Source: Nitrososphaerota archaeon (GTDB lineage: Archaea > Thermoproteota > Nitrososphaeria > Nitrososphaerales > UBA183). Taken from it: 64,000 bases of DNA. The stretch spans positions 62,001-126,000 of the forward strand of contig JAPCJR010000004.1 of assembly GCA_027886865.1 (NCBI GenBank). The letters run 5' to 3'. The translations under genes and the position numbers were made by a program. Each line of letters starts with the position of its first letter. Position 1 is the stretch's first letter. A model generated the notes under the pieces. That model did not search any database and was not told the origin of the DNA. It saw only the letters and a program-made list of their open reading frames with translations. This document shows positions 42,456 to 50,522 of the stretch, in pieces.

Positions 42456-42820
42456 AGGCGGTCGTGCGTTCAGATACTTTACTAGGTTGACGAAATCGAC
42501 GTTCTTGTCCATCTTTACCATTTTGATCACGTAGGGCCTACCTTGTGCATGAGAACGCTTCTCAGGCTCAAAGCGGTTCTGGTGAACTGGACCGTTAGGT
42601 AATGAAGAATCCCATCCATCTTGTCGGAAAGCACTCTCTCTGTTTCGGGCATCCCCTGATTCACGAACGCTACGCCATCTACCCAGAAGACAAGTGGAGA
42701 GGCACCTTGCTTCTGAGCCTCAGCGGCATTGGCAAGGCCCTCGAAGAAGGTTTGGGGTGCCAGCTCGGTGATCTCATGAATTATGATCTTCTTCCAAGGC
42801 CGGTACTCGATTTCCGCCAA
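42438..42820 (-). pseudogene. Frameshifted paralogue of the gene at 53645 (unknown family)
   Basis: The open part (residues 1-97) starts MAEIEYRPWKKIIIHE and runs to AEAQKQGASPLVFWVDGVAF; it matches the intact 122-residue protein at 53645 (VEIEYLPYQKIIIHE, AEAQKQGGTPSVNWVDGVAF). After the FTRTA stretch the frame is lost: the other frame continues with EPEKR and FVNLVKYLNA, which fit PEKR and FVELAKFLKT of the intact copy. The join needs one extra base near 42570-42572, so one base has been deleted or misread. The combined stretch ends at TGA 42438-42440. Function unknown; a wedge between an ancient small protein family and decay. Confidence 0.7.
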
Positions 42821-42908
42821 GATTTTCGTAGCTGATTAAGTCGTTCTCCTCTAATAAGTCTTGAACTCTCCCTTGCTAGAGTTAGGAGTCTCAAAGCATC
42901 TGAGCGGC

Positions 42909-43181
42909 TCATCTTTTCGAATATGCTACGTTGTGGTCGCAAACTCGGTCGAATAACAGAGTGTGATTGTCCCAGTCCAGAGAGTACAAGAGCCTACAGC
43001 TTCTGCCAATCTCGTAGGCCCAGACTCCCGCTAGCTGGCCGTGCTTGCCGTCGCCAAGCGCACGAGGGTCCTTTTCTTCGACGAGCCTTGTTATGGCCGC
43101 CTTGATTCGGTTCTGCACCTCGGAACTCGCGTTCTTGTAGCATCTTTTGAACTGGTTCGTGCGGTCTGTATCCCAGGTCAA
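42909..43181 (-). CDS. RelE/ParE-family toxin
   Basis: A 90-residue protein with the RelE fold: FKRCYKNASSEVQNRIKAAI (helices 1-2), DPRALGDGKHGQLAGVWAYEIG (central loop and strands) and RLLYSLDWDNHTLLFDRVCDHN (last strands, with a catalytic-type Arg and His). Members cleave mRNA on the ribosome or inhibit gyrase. It is the last gene of a three-gene unit, 17 bases after the 117-residue gene, which is the order antitoxin-then-toxin. The C-terminal end is very short, as in archaeal RelE homologues. Location: an AT-richer patch with other gene remnants. Confidence 0.8.
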   Translation of the reverse strand: MTWDTDRTNQFKRCYKNASSEVQNRIKAAITRLVEEKDPRALGDGKHGQLAGVWAYEIGRSCRLLYSLDWDNHTLLFDRVCDHNVAYSKR

Positions 43182-43198
43182 TCGAAAAGGTCCTAAGG

Positions 43199-43552
43199 TT
43201 AGGAATCTAAATCGGCAAAGAGCTCGCCTACGGTGGAGAACCTCTTGCTTTCGCCTCTGGCTCTCTCTCGTCTGCTTTCGGTCACGTCTTCAAGTTCAGA
43301 GAACGTTAGAGGAGCAGGGCCCAGCGGCTTGGCCGCAAGGTTGATCGGGACGAATCTCTGGAACGCCCCTATCTCGACTCCCGTGGGAAGAGAAATCCCC
43401 GAGGAGACTAACCTAGAGAAGTCAGTCCAAACCTCGCCAATGACAATCACCATGTTCGTCTTTGGAGTTCTGCTGTCCCAAGTCGCTACCCCTGCACTAG
43501 GGCCTAGATGATCCATGTAACCCTGAATTTGGGTTCTTCCAGGGCTGTTCAT
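43199..43552 (-). CDS. Probable antitoxin of the RelE-type toxin, extended form
   Basis: 117 residues. The C-terminal end RFSTVGELFADLDS, after a basic stretch (ESRRERARGESK), resembles the helix by which RelB-type antitoxins wrap their toxin. The first 80 residues are more than a usual antitoxin DNA-binding part and look beta-rich, with a hydrophobic core (KTNMVIVIGEVWTDF, GISLPTGVEIGAF). No known family was recognised for that part. The ATG at 43552 overlaps the stop of the 93-residue gene by four bases, so translation is coupled, and the toxin gene follows after 17 bases. Confidence 0.55.
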   Translation of the reverse strand: MNSPGRTQIQGYMDHLGPSAGVATWDSRTPKTNMVIVIGEVWTDFSRLVSSGISLPTGVEIGAFQRFVPINLAAKPLGPAPLTFSELEDVTESRRERARGESKRFSTVGELFADLDS

Positions 43553-43830
43553 GGCTTGATCTCCTTCATCGAAACGGAACCGTCCTCAGACACAGCTAAA
43601 TTCCAGGACGAGCCAACCCTGTATGGAACTACCTTCCCGAACGAATAAAACAACTGGACGACAGTTACGCCAAGTTGCCGGGACCCTTCAATTAATGGGG
43701 TACCTCCGGTCCTTGCCCTCTTGGCGACAGCTTCTGTAACCTTTACGATGCGGCCGAAAGAGACGGCTGTTACCGGCTTACCGTCTTCGAGGTCGACGAC
43801 TGTGTTGATGGACAATACCTCTACTTTCAA
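43549..43830 (-). CDS. Third gene of the toxin operon, unknown 93-residue protein
   Basis: A small beta-strand-rich protein with alternating hydrophobic positions (VEVLSINTVVDLEDGKPVTA, TPLIEGSRQLGVTVVQLFYSF, VGSSWNLAVSEDG). It has no recognised motif. It leads the three-gene unit; its TTG at 43830 is about 28 bases after CATTATAAG (about 43857-43865), which gives a leaderless transcript. Two-gene toxin-antitoxin systems do not have such a gene, so it may be a regulator, an additional antitoxin or a partner. Nothing in it suggests a DNA-binding helix-turn-helix. Confidence 0.5.
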   Translation of the reverse strand: MKVEVLSINTVVDLEDGKPVTAVSFGRIVKVTEAVAKRARTGGTPLIEGSRQLGVTVVQLFYSFGKVVPYRVGSSWNLAVSEDGSVSMKEIKP

Positions 43831-44057
43831 CGCGATGGACCAGTGCGCTTCAGGCTGCTTATAATGTTAAACGTTTCGACCGGGATTAGGTGACGAGCTA
43901 AGCTTGGCAGAGTGCTTGTTGTGATGAAAGCGCCCGTCGTGCCCTAGAACCTACGTGACTGGATTAGAGACATTGCAGAGTCGGAATAGGAACCGTACGG
44001 GGACTATTCGCCCGAGAATAATATGAGCAAAATCATTAATATAGCGAATAATTATGA

Positions 44058-44924
44058 ATGGCTTTTATGAGTACCACTCAACAGTACGCTCATCCCGAGG
44101 TCCTGGTAGACACCAACTGGGTGCTCCAGCACCACAAAGACGCCAATGTCAGGGTCGCCGAAGTCGACTACGACTCAGCGGCGAACTACTCCGTCGGACA
44201 CATTTCCGGCGCTGTCCTGTTCGACTGGAAGAAGGACATCAATGACCCGGTGCGGAGGGACCTTCTCAGCAAGGAGCAGCTCGAGTCGCTATTCGGCAAC
44301 GCGGGCATAACCAAGGACACCTGGGTGGTACTGTATGGGGATTTCAACAACTGGTTCGCGGCCTTCGCCTTCTGGGTCTTCAAGTACTACGGCGTCGAGA
44401 ACGTCAAGATCCTCAACGGAGGCAGGAAGAAGTGGCTGCTCGAGGACAAGCCTGTCACAAAGGACGTTCCGACCTATCCGAAGACCGACTTCAAGGCGTC
44501 GAACGCAAACCAGAAGCTCAGGGCCTACAAGGATGAAGTGCACAAGGTGCTTGGGAAGGGTGACAAGGTCTTGGTCGACGTTAGGGGCCCCAAGGAGTTC
44601 AGCGGCGAGATACTCGCTCCACCGGAATACCCGACGGAGCACGCGCAGAGAGGAGGGCACATCCCTGGGGCGAAGAACATCCCGTGGGGCCAGACGGTGA
44701 ACGATGCGGACGGCACCTTCAAGACGCGCGAAGAGATAGCTGCGTTGTACCTCCCGAAGGGAGTGACCGCAGACAAAGAGGTGATCACCTACTGCAGGAT
44801 CGGCGAGAGGTCGTCGCACAGCTGGTTCGTCCTCACCTACCTCCTTGGCTATCCGCACGTCAGGAACTACGACGGTTCCTGGACCGAGTGGGGCAACTCG
44901 ATAGGCGCACCCATAGAGAAGTGA
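44058..44924 (+). CDS. Thiosulfate sulfurtransferase-like rhodanese, two domains
   Basis: 288 residues with two rhodanese domains. The first (about 15-135) lacks the catalytic Cys; it has YGDFNNWFA at the active-site position and GHISGAVLFDW. The second (about 155-285) is active, with C246 in TYCRIGERSSHSW and the RGGHIPGAKNIPW segment. Such proteins transfer a sulfur atom from thiosulfate or 3-mercaptopyruvate to cyanide or protein acceptors. The active-site loop has R-I-G-E-R, resembling thiosulfate sulfurtransferases. ATG at 44058 is used; ATG at 44067 is an alternative because an AT-rich TATA region ends at 44043. No signal peptide. Confidence 0.88.
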   Translation: MAFMSTTQQYAHPEVLVDTNWVLQHHKDANVRVAEVDYDSAANYSVGHISGAVLFDWKKDINDPVRRDLLSKEQLESLFGNAGITKDTWVVLYGDFNNWFAAFAFWVFKYYGVENVKILNGGRKKWLLEDKPVTKDVPTYPKTDFKASNANQKLRAYKDEVHKVLGKGDKVLVDVRGPKEFSGEILAPPEYPTEHAQRGGHIPGAKNIPWGQTVNDADGTFKTREEIAALYLPKGVTADKEVITYCRIGERSSHSWFVLTYLLGYPHVRNYDGSWTEWGNSIGAPIEK

Positions 44925-44987
44925 GGAGACACTCACCTCTATCTGCGCTAGGCGTCCCTCGTCTCGCTAAGACGGGCGAGGCGGGGA

Positions 44988-45977
44988 TTACTTGTTTTCA
45001 GGCTCAGGACGTGACGCCAACATCAAGGCGCCCCCGATTATTGCGATTCCGAACCCAAGTTCCACCACGTATTCTGTCGACATTGTCAGCTCTATCAATG
45101 CGATTGCGATGATGAAGATGCCAGCAGGTTGGCGCCAACTGGGCCGGGACTTCAGCATGAGCGTCAGATAGATGATGAGCGCGGCTAGGACGACACCTTC
45201 GAGTTCCTTTATTCCCCCTATGTTGAATGTCTGGGAGGACAGCCAATCCAATCCCATCAAGTAGAGGGAGCCGAGGATCAGGAGGAATCCGCCGACCAAA
45301 GAGAAGGCGATGGCTGGCTCGCGCTCGATGTTCTCCGCGGTGATCGGCTTGGTACTTCTCTGGATGACGCTGCGTATCGCTGCGCCAATGCCGGGGACAG
45401 ACGCGGGATTCGGCGAAGCCGCTGCGCTTCTACGATAGACGTCCCTCGCCAGGAAGAGCCCGAGGATTATACCGGGGATTATCAGGGCTACGAGCTCCAG
45501 TTCCTTGATCTGAAGGTTCGGGAACGGATTGTATCCTGCGATAGAGATGGAGGTCGTCGAGTTCCCGATAGGGACGGTCGTGGTAGTAATCGATTCGCCC
45601 GCAAGGAGCGAAGTGAACGCCAGGACCTGTCCTACGAACGCGTAGATGATGTAGATGATCGGCCATATGAGCCAGGACCTCCCGAAGGGTCGTTTTATCC
45701 CGGCGTTGTAGTAACCGACGCCCCAGAACAGCAAGTTCAGCACCGCCGACGTAAGGTTCCGGTCTCCCGCTGCAATCTGCTCTTCGGTCAGGGGGACCTC
45801 AGGCTTCGCCGCCTCGGCGGGAGCTGGAGAAACCTCAACCGGCGAGTCAGAGGGCGATGTTTGGCCCGAAGGCGGAGCCGCGGCCTGCGAGGGCTGTTGC
45901 CCCAAGTTGTAGCCACAAGATGGACAGAAAGTTGCTCCTGCTTCGACGCTCTTCCCGCATGAAGGGCAAAACTGCAA
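44988..45977 (-). CDS. Membrane protein with N-terminal zinc ribbon
   Basis: 329 residues. The N-terminus is a zinc ribbon with two CxxC knuckles (FCPSCGKS and FCPSCGYN), followed by a Pro/Ser/Ala-rich linker (about 25-65) and five to seven transmembrane helices (about 78-95, 100-125, 160-180, 230-250, 265-280, 285-300 and 305-320). The architecture of zinc ribbon plus linker plus helices is common in archaea and often belongs to uncharacterised membrane proteins. The start TTG at 45977 is chosen because the ribbon begins directly after it. No partner is identified. Confidence 0.7.
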   Translation of the reverse strand: MQFCPSCGKSVEAGATFCPSCGYNLGQQPSQAAAPPSGQTSPSDSPVEVSPAPAEAAKPEVPLTEEQIAAGDRNLTSAVLNLLFWGVGYYNAGIKRPFGRSWLIWPIIYIIYAFVGQVLAFTSLLAGESITTTTVPIGNSTTSISIAGYNPFPNLQIKELELVALIIPGIILGLFLARDVYRRSAAASPNPASVPGIGAAIRSVIQRSTKPITAENIEREPAIAFSLVGGFLLILGSLYLMGLDWLSSQTFNIGGIKELEGVVLAALIIYLTLMLKSRPSWRQPAGIFIIAIALIELTMSTEYVVELGFGIAIIGGALMLASRPEPENK

Positions 45978-46092
45978 AAATTCCCGACAATGTCGGTGAT
46001 GAATGAAGTTTTTAAAAGTTTAGGGGGCTGGGACGTTCAGACTCGCCGCAAAAGCTCAAATTCGCGCAGGGCCAAACACGGAAGCGAAAGAC

Positions 46093-46884
46093 TTGGACGA
46101 GATCATCTGGCCTGACGGGATAAGGTGCGCGGCCGTCTTCACATTCGACAATGACGACGAGTCCGGAATCATCGATGCCTATGGAGCTGAGAAGATGTTC
46201 TATCTCAGCCAAGGATACTACGACATGAACGCCGGTACGCAGCGCGTCCTGAGGATTCTGGCGAGGCAGCAGATCAAGGCTACCTTCTGCATGGTCGGAA
46301 AAACTGCGGAGAAGCGGCCCGACGTCGTGAAGCTGATCCAGTCAGAGGGGCACGAACTCGCGGTCCACGGCTGGGATCACCGTCCATACTACAACATGAA
46401 GGTCGAAGACGAGAAGGAGGACATCCGCAAAACGATAGAGATCGTCCAAAAGATAACCGGTAGGCGCCCGGTAGGTCACAGGACGCCGGACTGGAACCCG
46501 AGCAGGGACACGGTCCGTCTCCTCCACGAACTCGGCGGTTTCATTTGGAGAGGTGACAGTCTCGACAACGACCTGCCGTACATCCACGGATTCAGCGACG
46601 GGAGTATCGTCGAGCTCCCCAGCGCCGTCACGCTCGACGACTTTGACAATTATGTGGAAAGAGGATATTCCCCGCAGGAGGTCTACGAGCTCTGGAGGGA
46701 CGAGTTCGACGTCCTCTATGAGGAGGGCAAGTTCTACTGCCTCACGATGCATCCGCTCGTCACTGGAAGACCCGCGGCGAGTAAGTCTCTCGAGAAGATA
46801 ATCACCCACGTGAAGTCCCACGAGGGCGTATGGGTCGCGACCGCTGAGGAGGTCGCGCGATGGTGGCTCAAGAACCAGAAGTGA
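46093..46884 (+). CDS. Polysaccharide deacetylase family hydrolase
   Basis: 263 residues of the NodB homology domain. The catalytic Asp pair is in TFDNDDES, the metal His motif is AVHGWDHRPYY, the GHRTPDWNPS and GSIVELPS segments follow, and the last motif is MHPLVTGRPAASK. The Leu-Asp/His pattern and the two-residue Asp pair suggest an active metal enzyme. It shares its C-terminal motif and the WVATAEEVARWW end with the deacetylase at 2931-3824, so the two are paralogues. No signal peptide. The start is TTG at 46093. It converges on the hydrolase gene with a 3-base gap. Confidence 0.83.
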   Translation: MDEIIWPDGIRCAAVFTFDNDDESGIIDAYGAEKMFYLSQGYYDMNAGTQRVLRILARQQIKATFCMVGKTAEKRPDVVKLIQSEGHELAVHGWDHRPYYNMKVEDEKEDIRKTIEIVQKITGRRPVGHRTPDWNPSRDTVRLLHELGGFIWRGDSLDNDLPYIHGFSDGSIVELPSAVTLDDFDNYVERGYSPQEVYELWRDEFDVLYEEGKFYCLTMHPLVTGRPAASKSLEKIITHVKSHEGVWVATAEEVARWWLKNQK

Positions 46885-46887
46885 CCG

Positions 46888-47790
46888 TCATCTGCCCGCT
46901 GCCGAATTCATGAAGCGGTCGAGGGTACGCATGTACTTTCCCCGCTCCTCCCACATAGCCAGATGAGAGCTCTTCTCGAAGATCACGAGCTTTGACCCCC
47001 GGATGTGGTCGTGGATGCTCCTGGCGACCTTCGGGGTCACCTCGTCGTATTTTCCTCCCGTTACGAGAGTCGGGACCCTGATGTTGTGCAGCTCTTCGGT
47101 GATGTCCCAATACCTGATGTTCCCGATGATGGTGAACTCGTTCGGCCCGTTCATGGTCCCGTAGACGGGCTTGCTCATGTGGGTCATCGTGTAGAGCTGA
47201 TCCTTCGGCCAGTTCTTCCTTCTTAGCAGGTGCTTCTTGTAGAAGACCATGACGGCCTTTTCATAGTTCGGGTTCTCGTAGTCGCCCTTCGCCTCGTACC
47301 TGTCCATGACGCGCACGACGGCCGGCGGCAGCTCGGACTTGAGGCGCTGCATCTCCGCGATCGTCAGGGGCACGTTCGCAAGCCCACCGGTGGTGATCAA
47401 ACTCTTCAGGTTCTTCTGATACTTTAGGGCGTAGGCGAGAGCCAACATGCCGCCGTAGCTCGACCCCATGAGGTGCACCTTCCCGAGCTTCATCTCACTC
47501 CTGAAGGCCTCGAGCTCGTCCACCGCACGTTCGACCGTGAACAGCGCGTAGTTCTTCGGCATCTCCGACCTCCCGCAGCCCAACTGGTCGTAGAAGACGA
47601 CCCTCCACCCGGATTTAGCCAGGTCTCTCAAGGGCAGGAGATAATCATGCGTGGCGCCGGGACCCCCGTGCAGGCAGACGATCGTCCCCCTGGGAACGGC
47701 AGGAGCGAAGACTCGGTAGAACAGGTCGAAACCTAGGACATTGACCTTCCCTTCTGTCCTGACAATGCGCTTCGACCCCACGGCGCGCAA
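46888..47790 (-). CDS. Proline iminopeptidase-like alpha/beta hydrolase
   Basis: 300 residues of the alpha/beta hydrolase fold in the proline iminopeptidase branch. The oxyanion motif HGGPGATHDY, the DQLGCGRSEMPKNY segment, the nucleophile motif MGSSYGGMLALAY (Ser), the late GKYDEVTP (Asp) and SHLAMWEE (His) complete the triad. Members remove N-terminal Pro from peptides; related haloperoxidases and esterases share the fold. The TTG at 47790 is used. It follows the APC permease gene on the same strand with a four-base gap, so it may process or accompany imported amino acid or peptide. Confidence 0.85.
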   Translation of the reverse strand: MRAVGSKRIVRTEGKVNVLGFDLFYRVFAPAVPRGTIVCLHGGPGATHDYLLPLRDLAKSGWRVVFYDQLGCGRSEMPKNYALFTVERAVDELEAFRSEMKLGKVHLMGSSYGGMLALAYALKYQKNLKSLITTGGLANVPLTIAEMQRLKSELPPAVVRVMDRYEAKGDYENPNYEKAVMVFYKKHLLRRKNWPKDQLYTMTHMSKPVYGTMNGPNEFTIIGNIRYWDITEELHNIRVPTLVTGGKYDEVTPKVARSIHDHIRGSKLVIFEKSSHLAMWEERGKYMRTLDRFMNSAAGR

Positions 47791-47794
47791 ATCA

Positions 47795-49405
47795 TTACTC
47801 CGGCGGGATTTCCTTGAACGCGGCGCCGAGGGTTATCCCTTGGCCTCGACGGATGTAATATGAGATGCCGTATATGACGAAGCCCGCCACGATCGTGAGC
47901 GGCACAGTGGCGTAGGAGAGATACTGCACCAATATCGTCCCGCTCGGGGGAGTGCTGATCAAGGGATTGGTGGTGGCATAGCCGAAGTACACATTGACTA
48001 TCACGCCGATGATTCCGAGGATAGTGATCGCCGGCACGCTGCCTATCTTCTTCTTCACTATCGCCGGCGAGTTCTCGAAGACGTTCTTCAGCTTGTACGG
48101 GAAGACTATCGCGGCGATGGAAACCATCGTGAACACTATGAAGAGGTTGAGGGTGGCGAAGACGTAGTAGGTGAAGAAGGACGTATAGTAGTAGACCGCC
48201 TCCAGCAGGATTCCCACCACTAGGATCACGACGACAGCGTACGTCGGACTACCTCTCTTCGAGTCGAGGCGGGTCAGCGCAGTCGGCAAGACCCTGTCGA
48301 AGGACCACGCGAACAGGTTCCGGACGCAGACGAACGCGAAGAGCGTGGCTCCTCCGAGGCCGGTTGCGAGAAGCGCTATCCCCGATAGCATGATCACCGC
48401 CGGATTCGGGCTCGCGAACGCGACGAGGAAGTTCAGCGTCGGGACGGCGGGAAGGGTATAGCCCGTTCCTGTGACGTAGAGTAGCGAGATGGCGTTTAGG
48501 AAGTCGGAACCCGCGGAATAGTACGCCGACCCGTAGATCAAGAAGGCTATGACCATCAGGAAGAGAAGGGACCCGAACATCGCGAAGATCTGGGATCTCT
48601 GGACGCGCTTGACCTCGCCCGAGAAGTACGCCGAGCTGAAGAATCCCAGGAAGTTGGTCATGGTGAAGATGGAGCCGATCACGGTGGCCGAGGCCACGAA
48701 GCCTAGAGGCAGCGCCGCCGTGGTGATCGCTGTCTGGTAGTTCATCCCCGAGTAGTGATTGAAGTTGGCCATGAAGGTCGCATTGGGCGCGGAGAAGAAC
48801 GCGCCCACCGTCACGAGAGCGCCTATGAGCGATATGAGGAACATTGCCAACATTACGCGGAAGGCCACCCTCGTCCCGAACATTATCGGGATGATGAATA
48901 GCACTATCAGTGCTGATGAAATCAGGAATGCAGTGTCAGGCTTGGCAAGAGAGTTGGCGAGGCTGATGAGCCCGGAGTTGCTCTGCACCATCCCGACAGC
49001 CGCCACGCTCGGGATGACACCGTAGCTGATGCCCCAGGCGACCGCCGTGGCAAGGCTTGCCAGCCAGGTGAACGTGAGGACCAGGTTGGTCATGAATCCT
49101 AGAGGCGCGCCGAGCGTCCTGCTCGTCCAGACGTAGTCGCCTCCTGTCCTCGGCATCGCGACCGTGAAGAGATAGTAGAGCAGCGCTACCACCACACCAG
49201 GTATCAGCGTCACCAGGATGGTGATGGGCAGGTCGACCCCGGGGAAGAGCAGGGTCGCGAAGAACTCGAAGACGAAGAAATACGCGATGCCCATCGCGAG
49301 GATATTTCCGATGAAGGCGTCAAACACGCCAATCTGCCGCGTAAGGCCCGTTGCCTCGCGTACGAAAGCTCCCTTTTCGGAAGTCGTCATACTTTCTGGC
49401 AGCAT
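47795..49405 (-). CDS. APC-family amino acid/amine permease (first of two)
   Basis: 536 residues with about 12-13 helices. The APC signature region is seen as GVFDAFIGNILAMG (TM1), MPRTGGDYVWTSRTLG (the intracellular loop with conserved R-G-D) and LPLGFVASATVIGSIF. The C-terminal tail ends in EIPPE, which is identical to the end of the second permease (59816-61432). Import of amino acids or amines with a proton or sodium ion is expected. ATG at 49405 is used, about 22 bases after AATAAATAAC (about 49421-49430). It heads a two-gene unit with the proline iminopeptidase-like hydrolase. Confidence 0.87.
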   Translation of the reverse strand: MLPESMTTSEKGAFVREATGLTRQIGVFDAFIGNILAMGIAYFFVFEFFATLLFPGVDLPITILVTLIPGVVVALLYYLFTVAMPRTGGDYVWTSRTLGAPLGFMTNLVLTFTWLASLATAVAWGISYGVIPSVAAVGMVQSNSGLISLANSLAKPDTAFLISSALIVLFIIPIMFGTRVAFRVMLAMFLISLIGALVTVGAFFSAPNATFMANFNHYSGMNYQTAITTAALPLGFVASATVIGSIFTMTNFLGFFSSAYFSGEVKRVQRSQIFAMFGSLLFLMVIAFLIYGSAYYSAGSDFLNAISLLYVTGTGYTLPAVPTLNFLVAFASPNPAVIMLSGIALLATGLGGATLFAFVCVRNLFAWSFDRVLPTALTRLDSKRGSPTYAVVVILVVGILLEAVYYYTSFFTYYVFATLNLFIVFTMVSIAAIVFPYKLKNVFENSPAIVKKKIGSVPAITILGIIGVIVNVYFGYATTNPLISTPPSGTILVQYLSYATVPLTIVAGFVIYGISYYIRRGQGITLGAAFKEIPPE

Positions 49406-49499
49406 TGCTGTAACGCCCGATGTTATTTATTCCTTTAGGAATCAGGCGCCCAGGTCTTGAAAGCGCTCCGCGGGGCTCTTCGAGGTCGCCGCAGGGAAG

Positions 49500-50522
49500 C
49501 TAGAGCTGCAACCTTGCCCTGAAGACGATAATCGCTACCGCCCCGATTATGAGGAGTCCTCCGAGATATTGGAACGGAGTCAGCACCACGTGAAGCACGA
49601 GGAAGGAGACGACCGCCGCGGTGATAGGCTCCATGGCGGCCGAGATCCCCGCCTCGGTCGGCGTTATCTTCTCGAGCGCCTTGAAGTAGAGCAGGAAGCT
49701 CAAGAGGGTCCCGCAGACAACCATGAATAGCACCAGGGCGAGGAGTTCAAGTGGTCCCCCTGGCGCCTTCGGAATCGCGTAACCCGAGAGAGGCAGATAG
49801 CCGGCCGGTAGCGCGACGGCGCTCCCGAAGAGGAACCCCCATGTCGTGACCGTCACAGACCCGTACCTCTTCAGCAGCGACTTGGATGCGATGGTGTAGT
49901 ACGCGGCCGAGCCGGCTGTGAGCAGTCCCGCTGCGAGGGCCACCGGCGTGATCAGCAGCGCAAGCGACCCGTTCGGTCTGCCCGCGACCAGCTCCGCCGT
50001 GCCGATCGTTGCAACTGCGACTGCCGCGAGCACCACCGCCGTGGCGCGGGTCTTCGAGGCGAGGATCTCATACGCCGCTATCATGGGCAGCGCGAGGAAC
50101 TGGAGCAGGGTGGCAGTCGCCGCGTTAGAGGAGGCGATCGTCAGGAAGTACGAGTACTGGACCACCCAGAGGCCGACCACGGAGAAGATGAGGAACACCC
50201 CCAGCAGGGCCCTCGGACGGGCGGGTCTGAAGACAACGTAGAGTATCAGGCCCGCGAGCGGCATCCTGATCGCGACCAGCGCGAAAGGAGGGAACGAGTA
50301 GGCCTCGAAGATGAACTGCGCGGCCACGGCGGAGACGCCCCAGAGCGAGCAGGCTGTGAGCGCCGATGCGAGGGCCCAGCCCCTGGAGGTCTTCTCGGAG
50401 GTGGCTTGCTGGGACGACGCGCCTTGCTCACTCCAACCTAGTGGGACTTCTTTATGATAAAGTGGAAGAGGTTGCCCTCGCGGCGGGTCTCGAGTATCTC
50501 CTGGTGAGTCCTGTCGCTCCAC
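49500..50522 (-). CDS. EamA/DMT-family transporter
   Basis: A drug/metabolite transporter family protein with ten helices in two EamA repeats (first about 50-185, second about 195-335). The repeat signature is visible as LWGVSAVAAQ, ALVAIRMPLAG and SNAATATLLQFLALP in the first, and AEAGISAAMEPITAAV with LGGLLIIGAVAI in the second. The start is a problem: the only in-frame start that keeps a full first helix is GTG at 50522, which overlaps the 3' end of the upstream gene by 85 bases. No in-frame ATG, GTG or TTG lies between 50430 and the first helix. Part of the rps30e-elp3-fusion gene unit. Confidence 0.78.
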   Translation of the reverse strand: MERQDSPGDTRDPPRGQPLPLYHKEVPLGWSEQGASSQQATSEKTSRGWALASALTACSLWGVSAVAAQFIFEAYSFPPFALVAIRMPLAGLILYVVFRPARPRALLGVFLIFSVVGLWVVQYSYFLTIASSNAATATLLQFLALPMIAAYEILASKTRATAVVLAAVAVATIGTAELVAGRPNGSLALLITPVALAAGLLTAGSAAYYTIASKSLLKRYGSVTVTTWGFLFGSAVALPAGYLPLSGYAIPKAPGGPLELLALVLFMVVCGTLLSFLLYFKALEKITPTEAGISAAMEPITAAVVSFLVLHVVLTPFQYLGGLLIIGAVAIIVFRARLQL

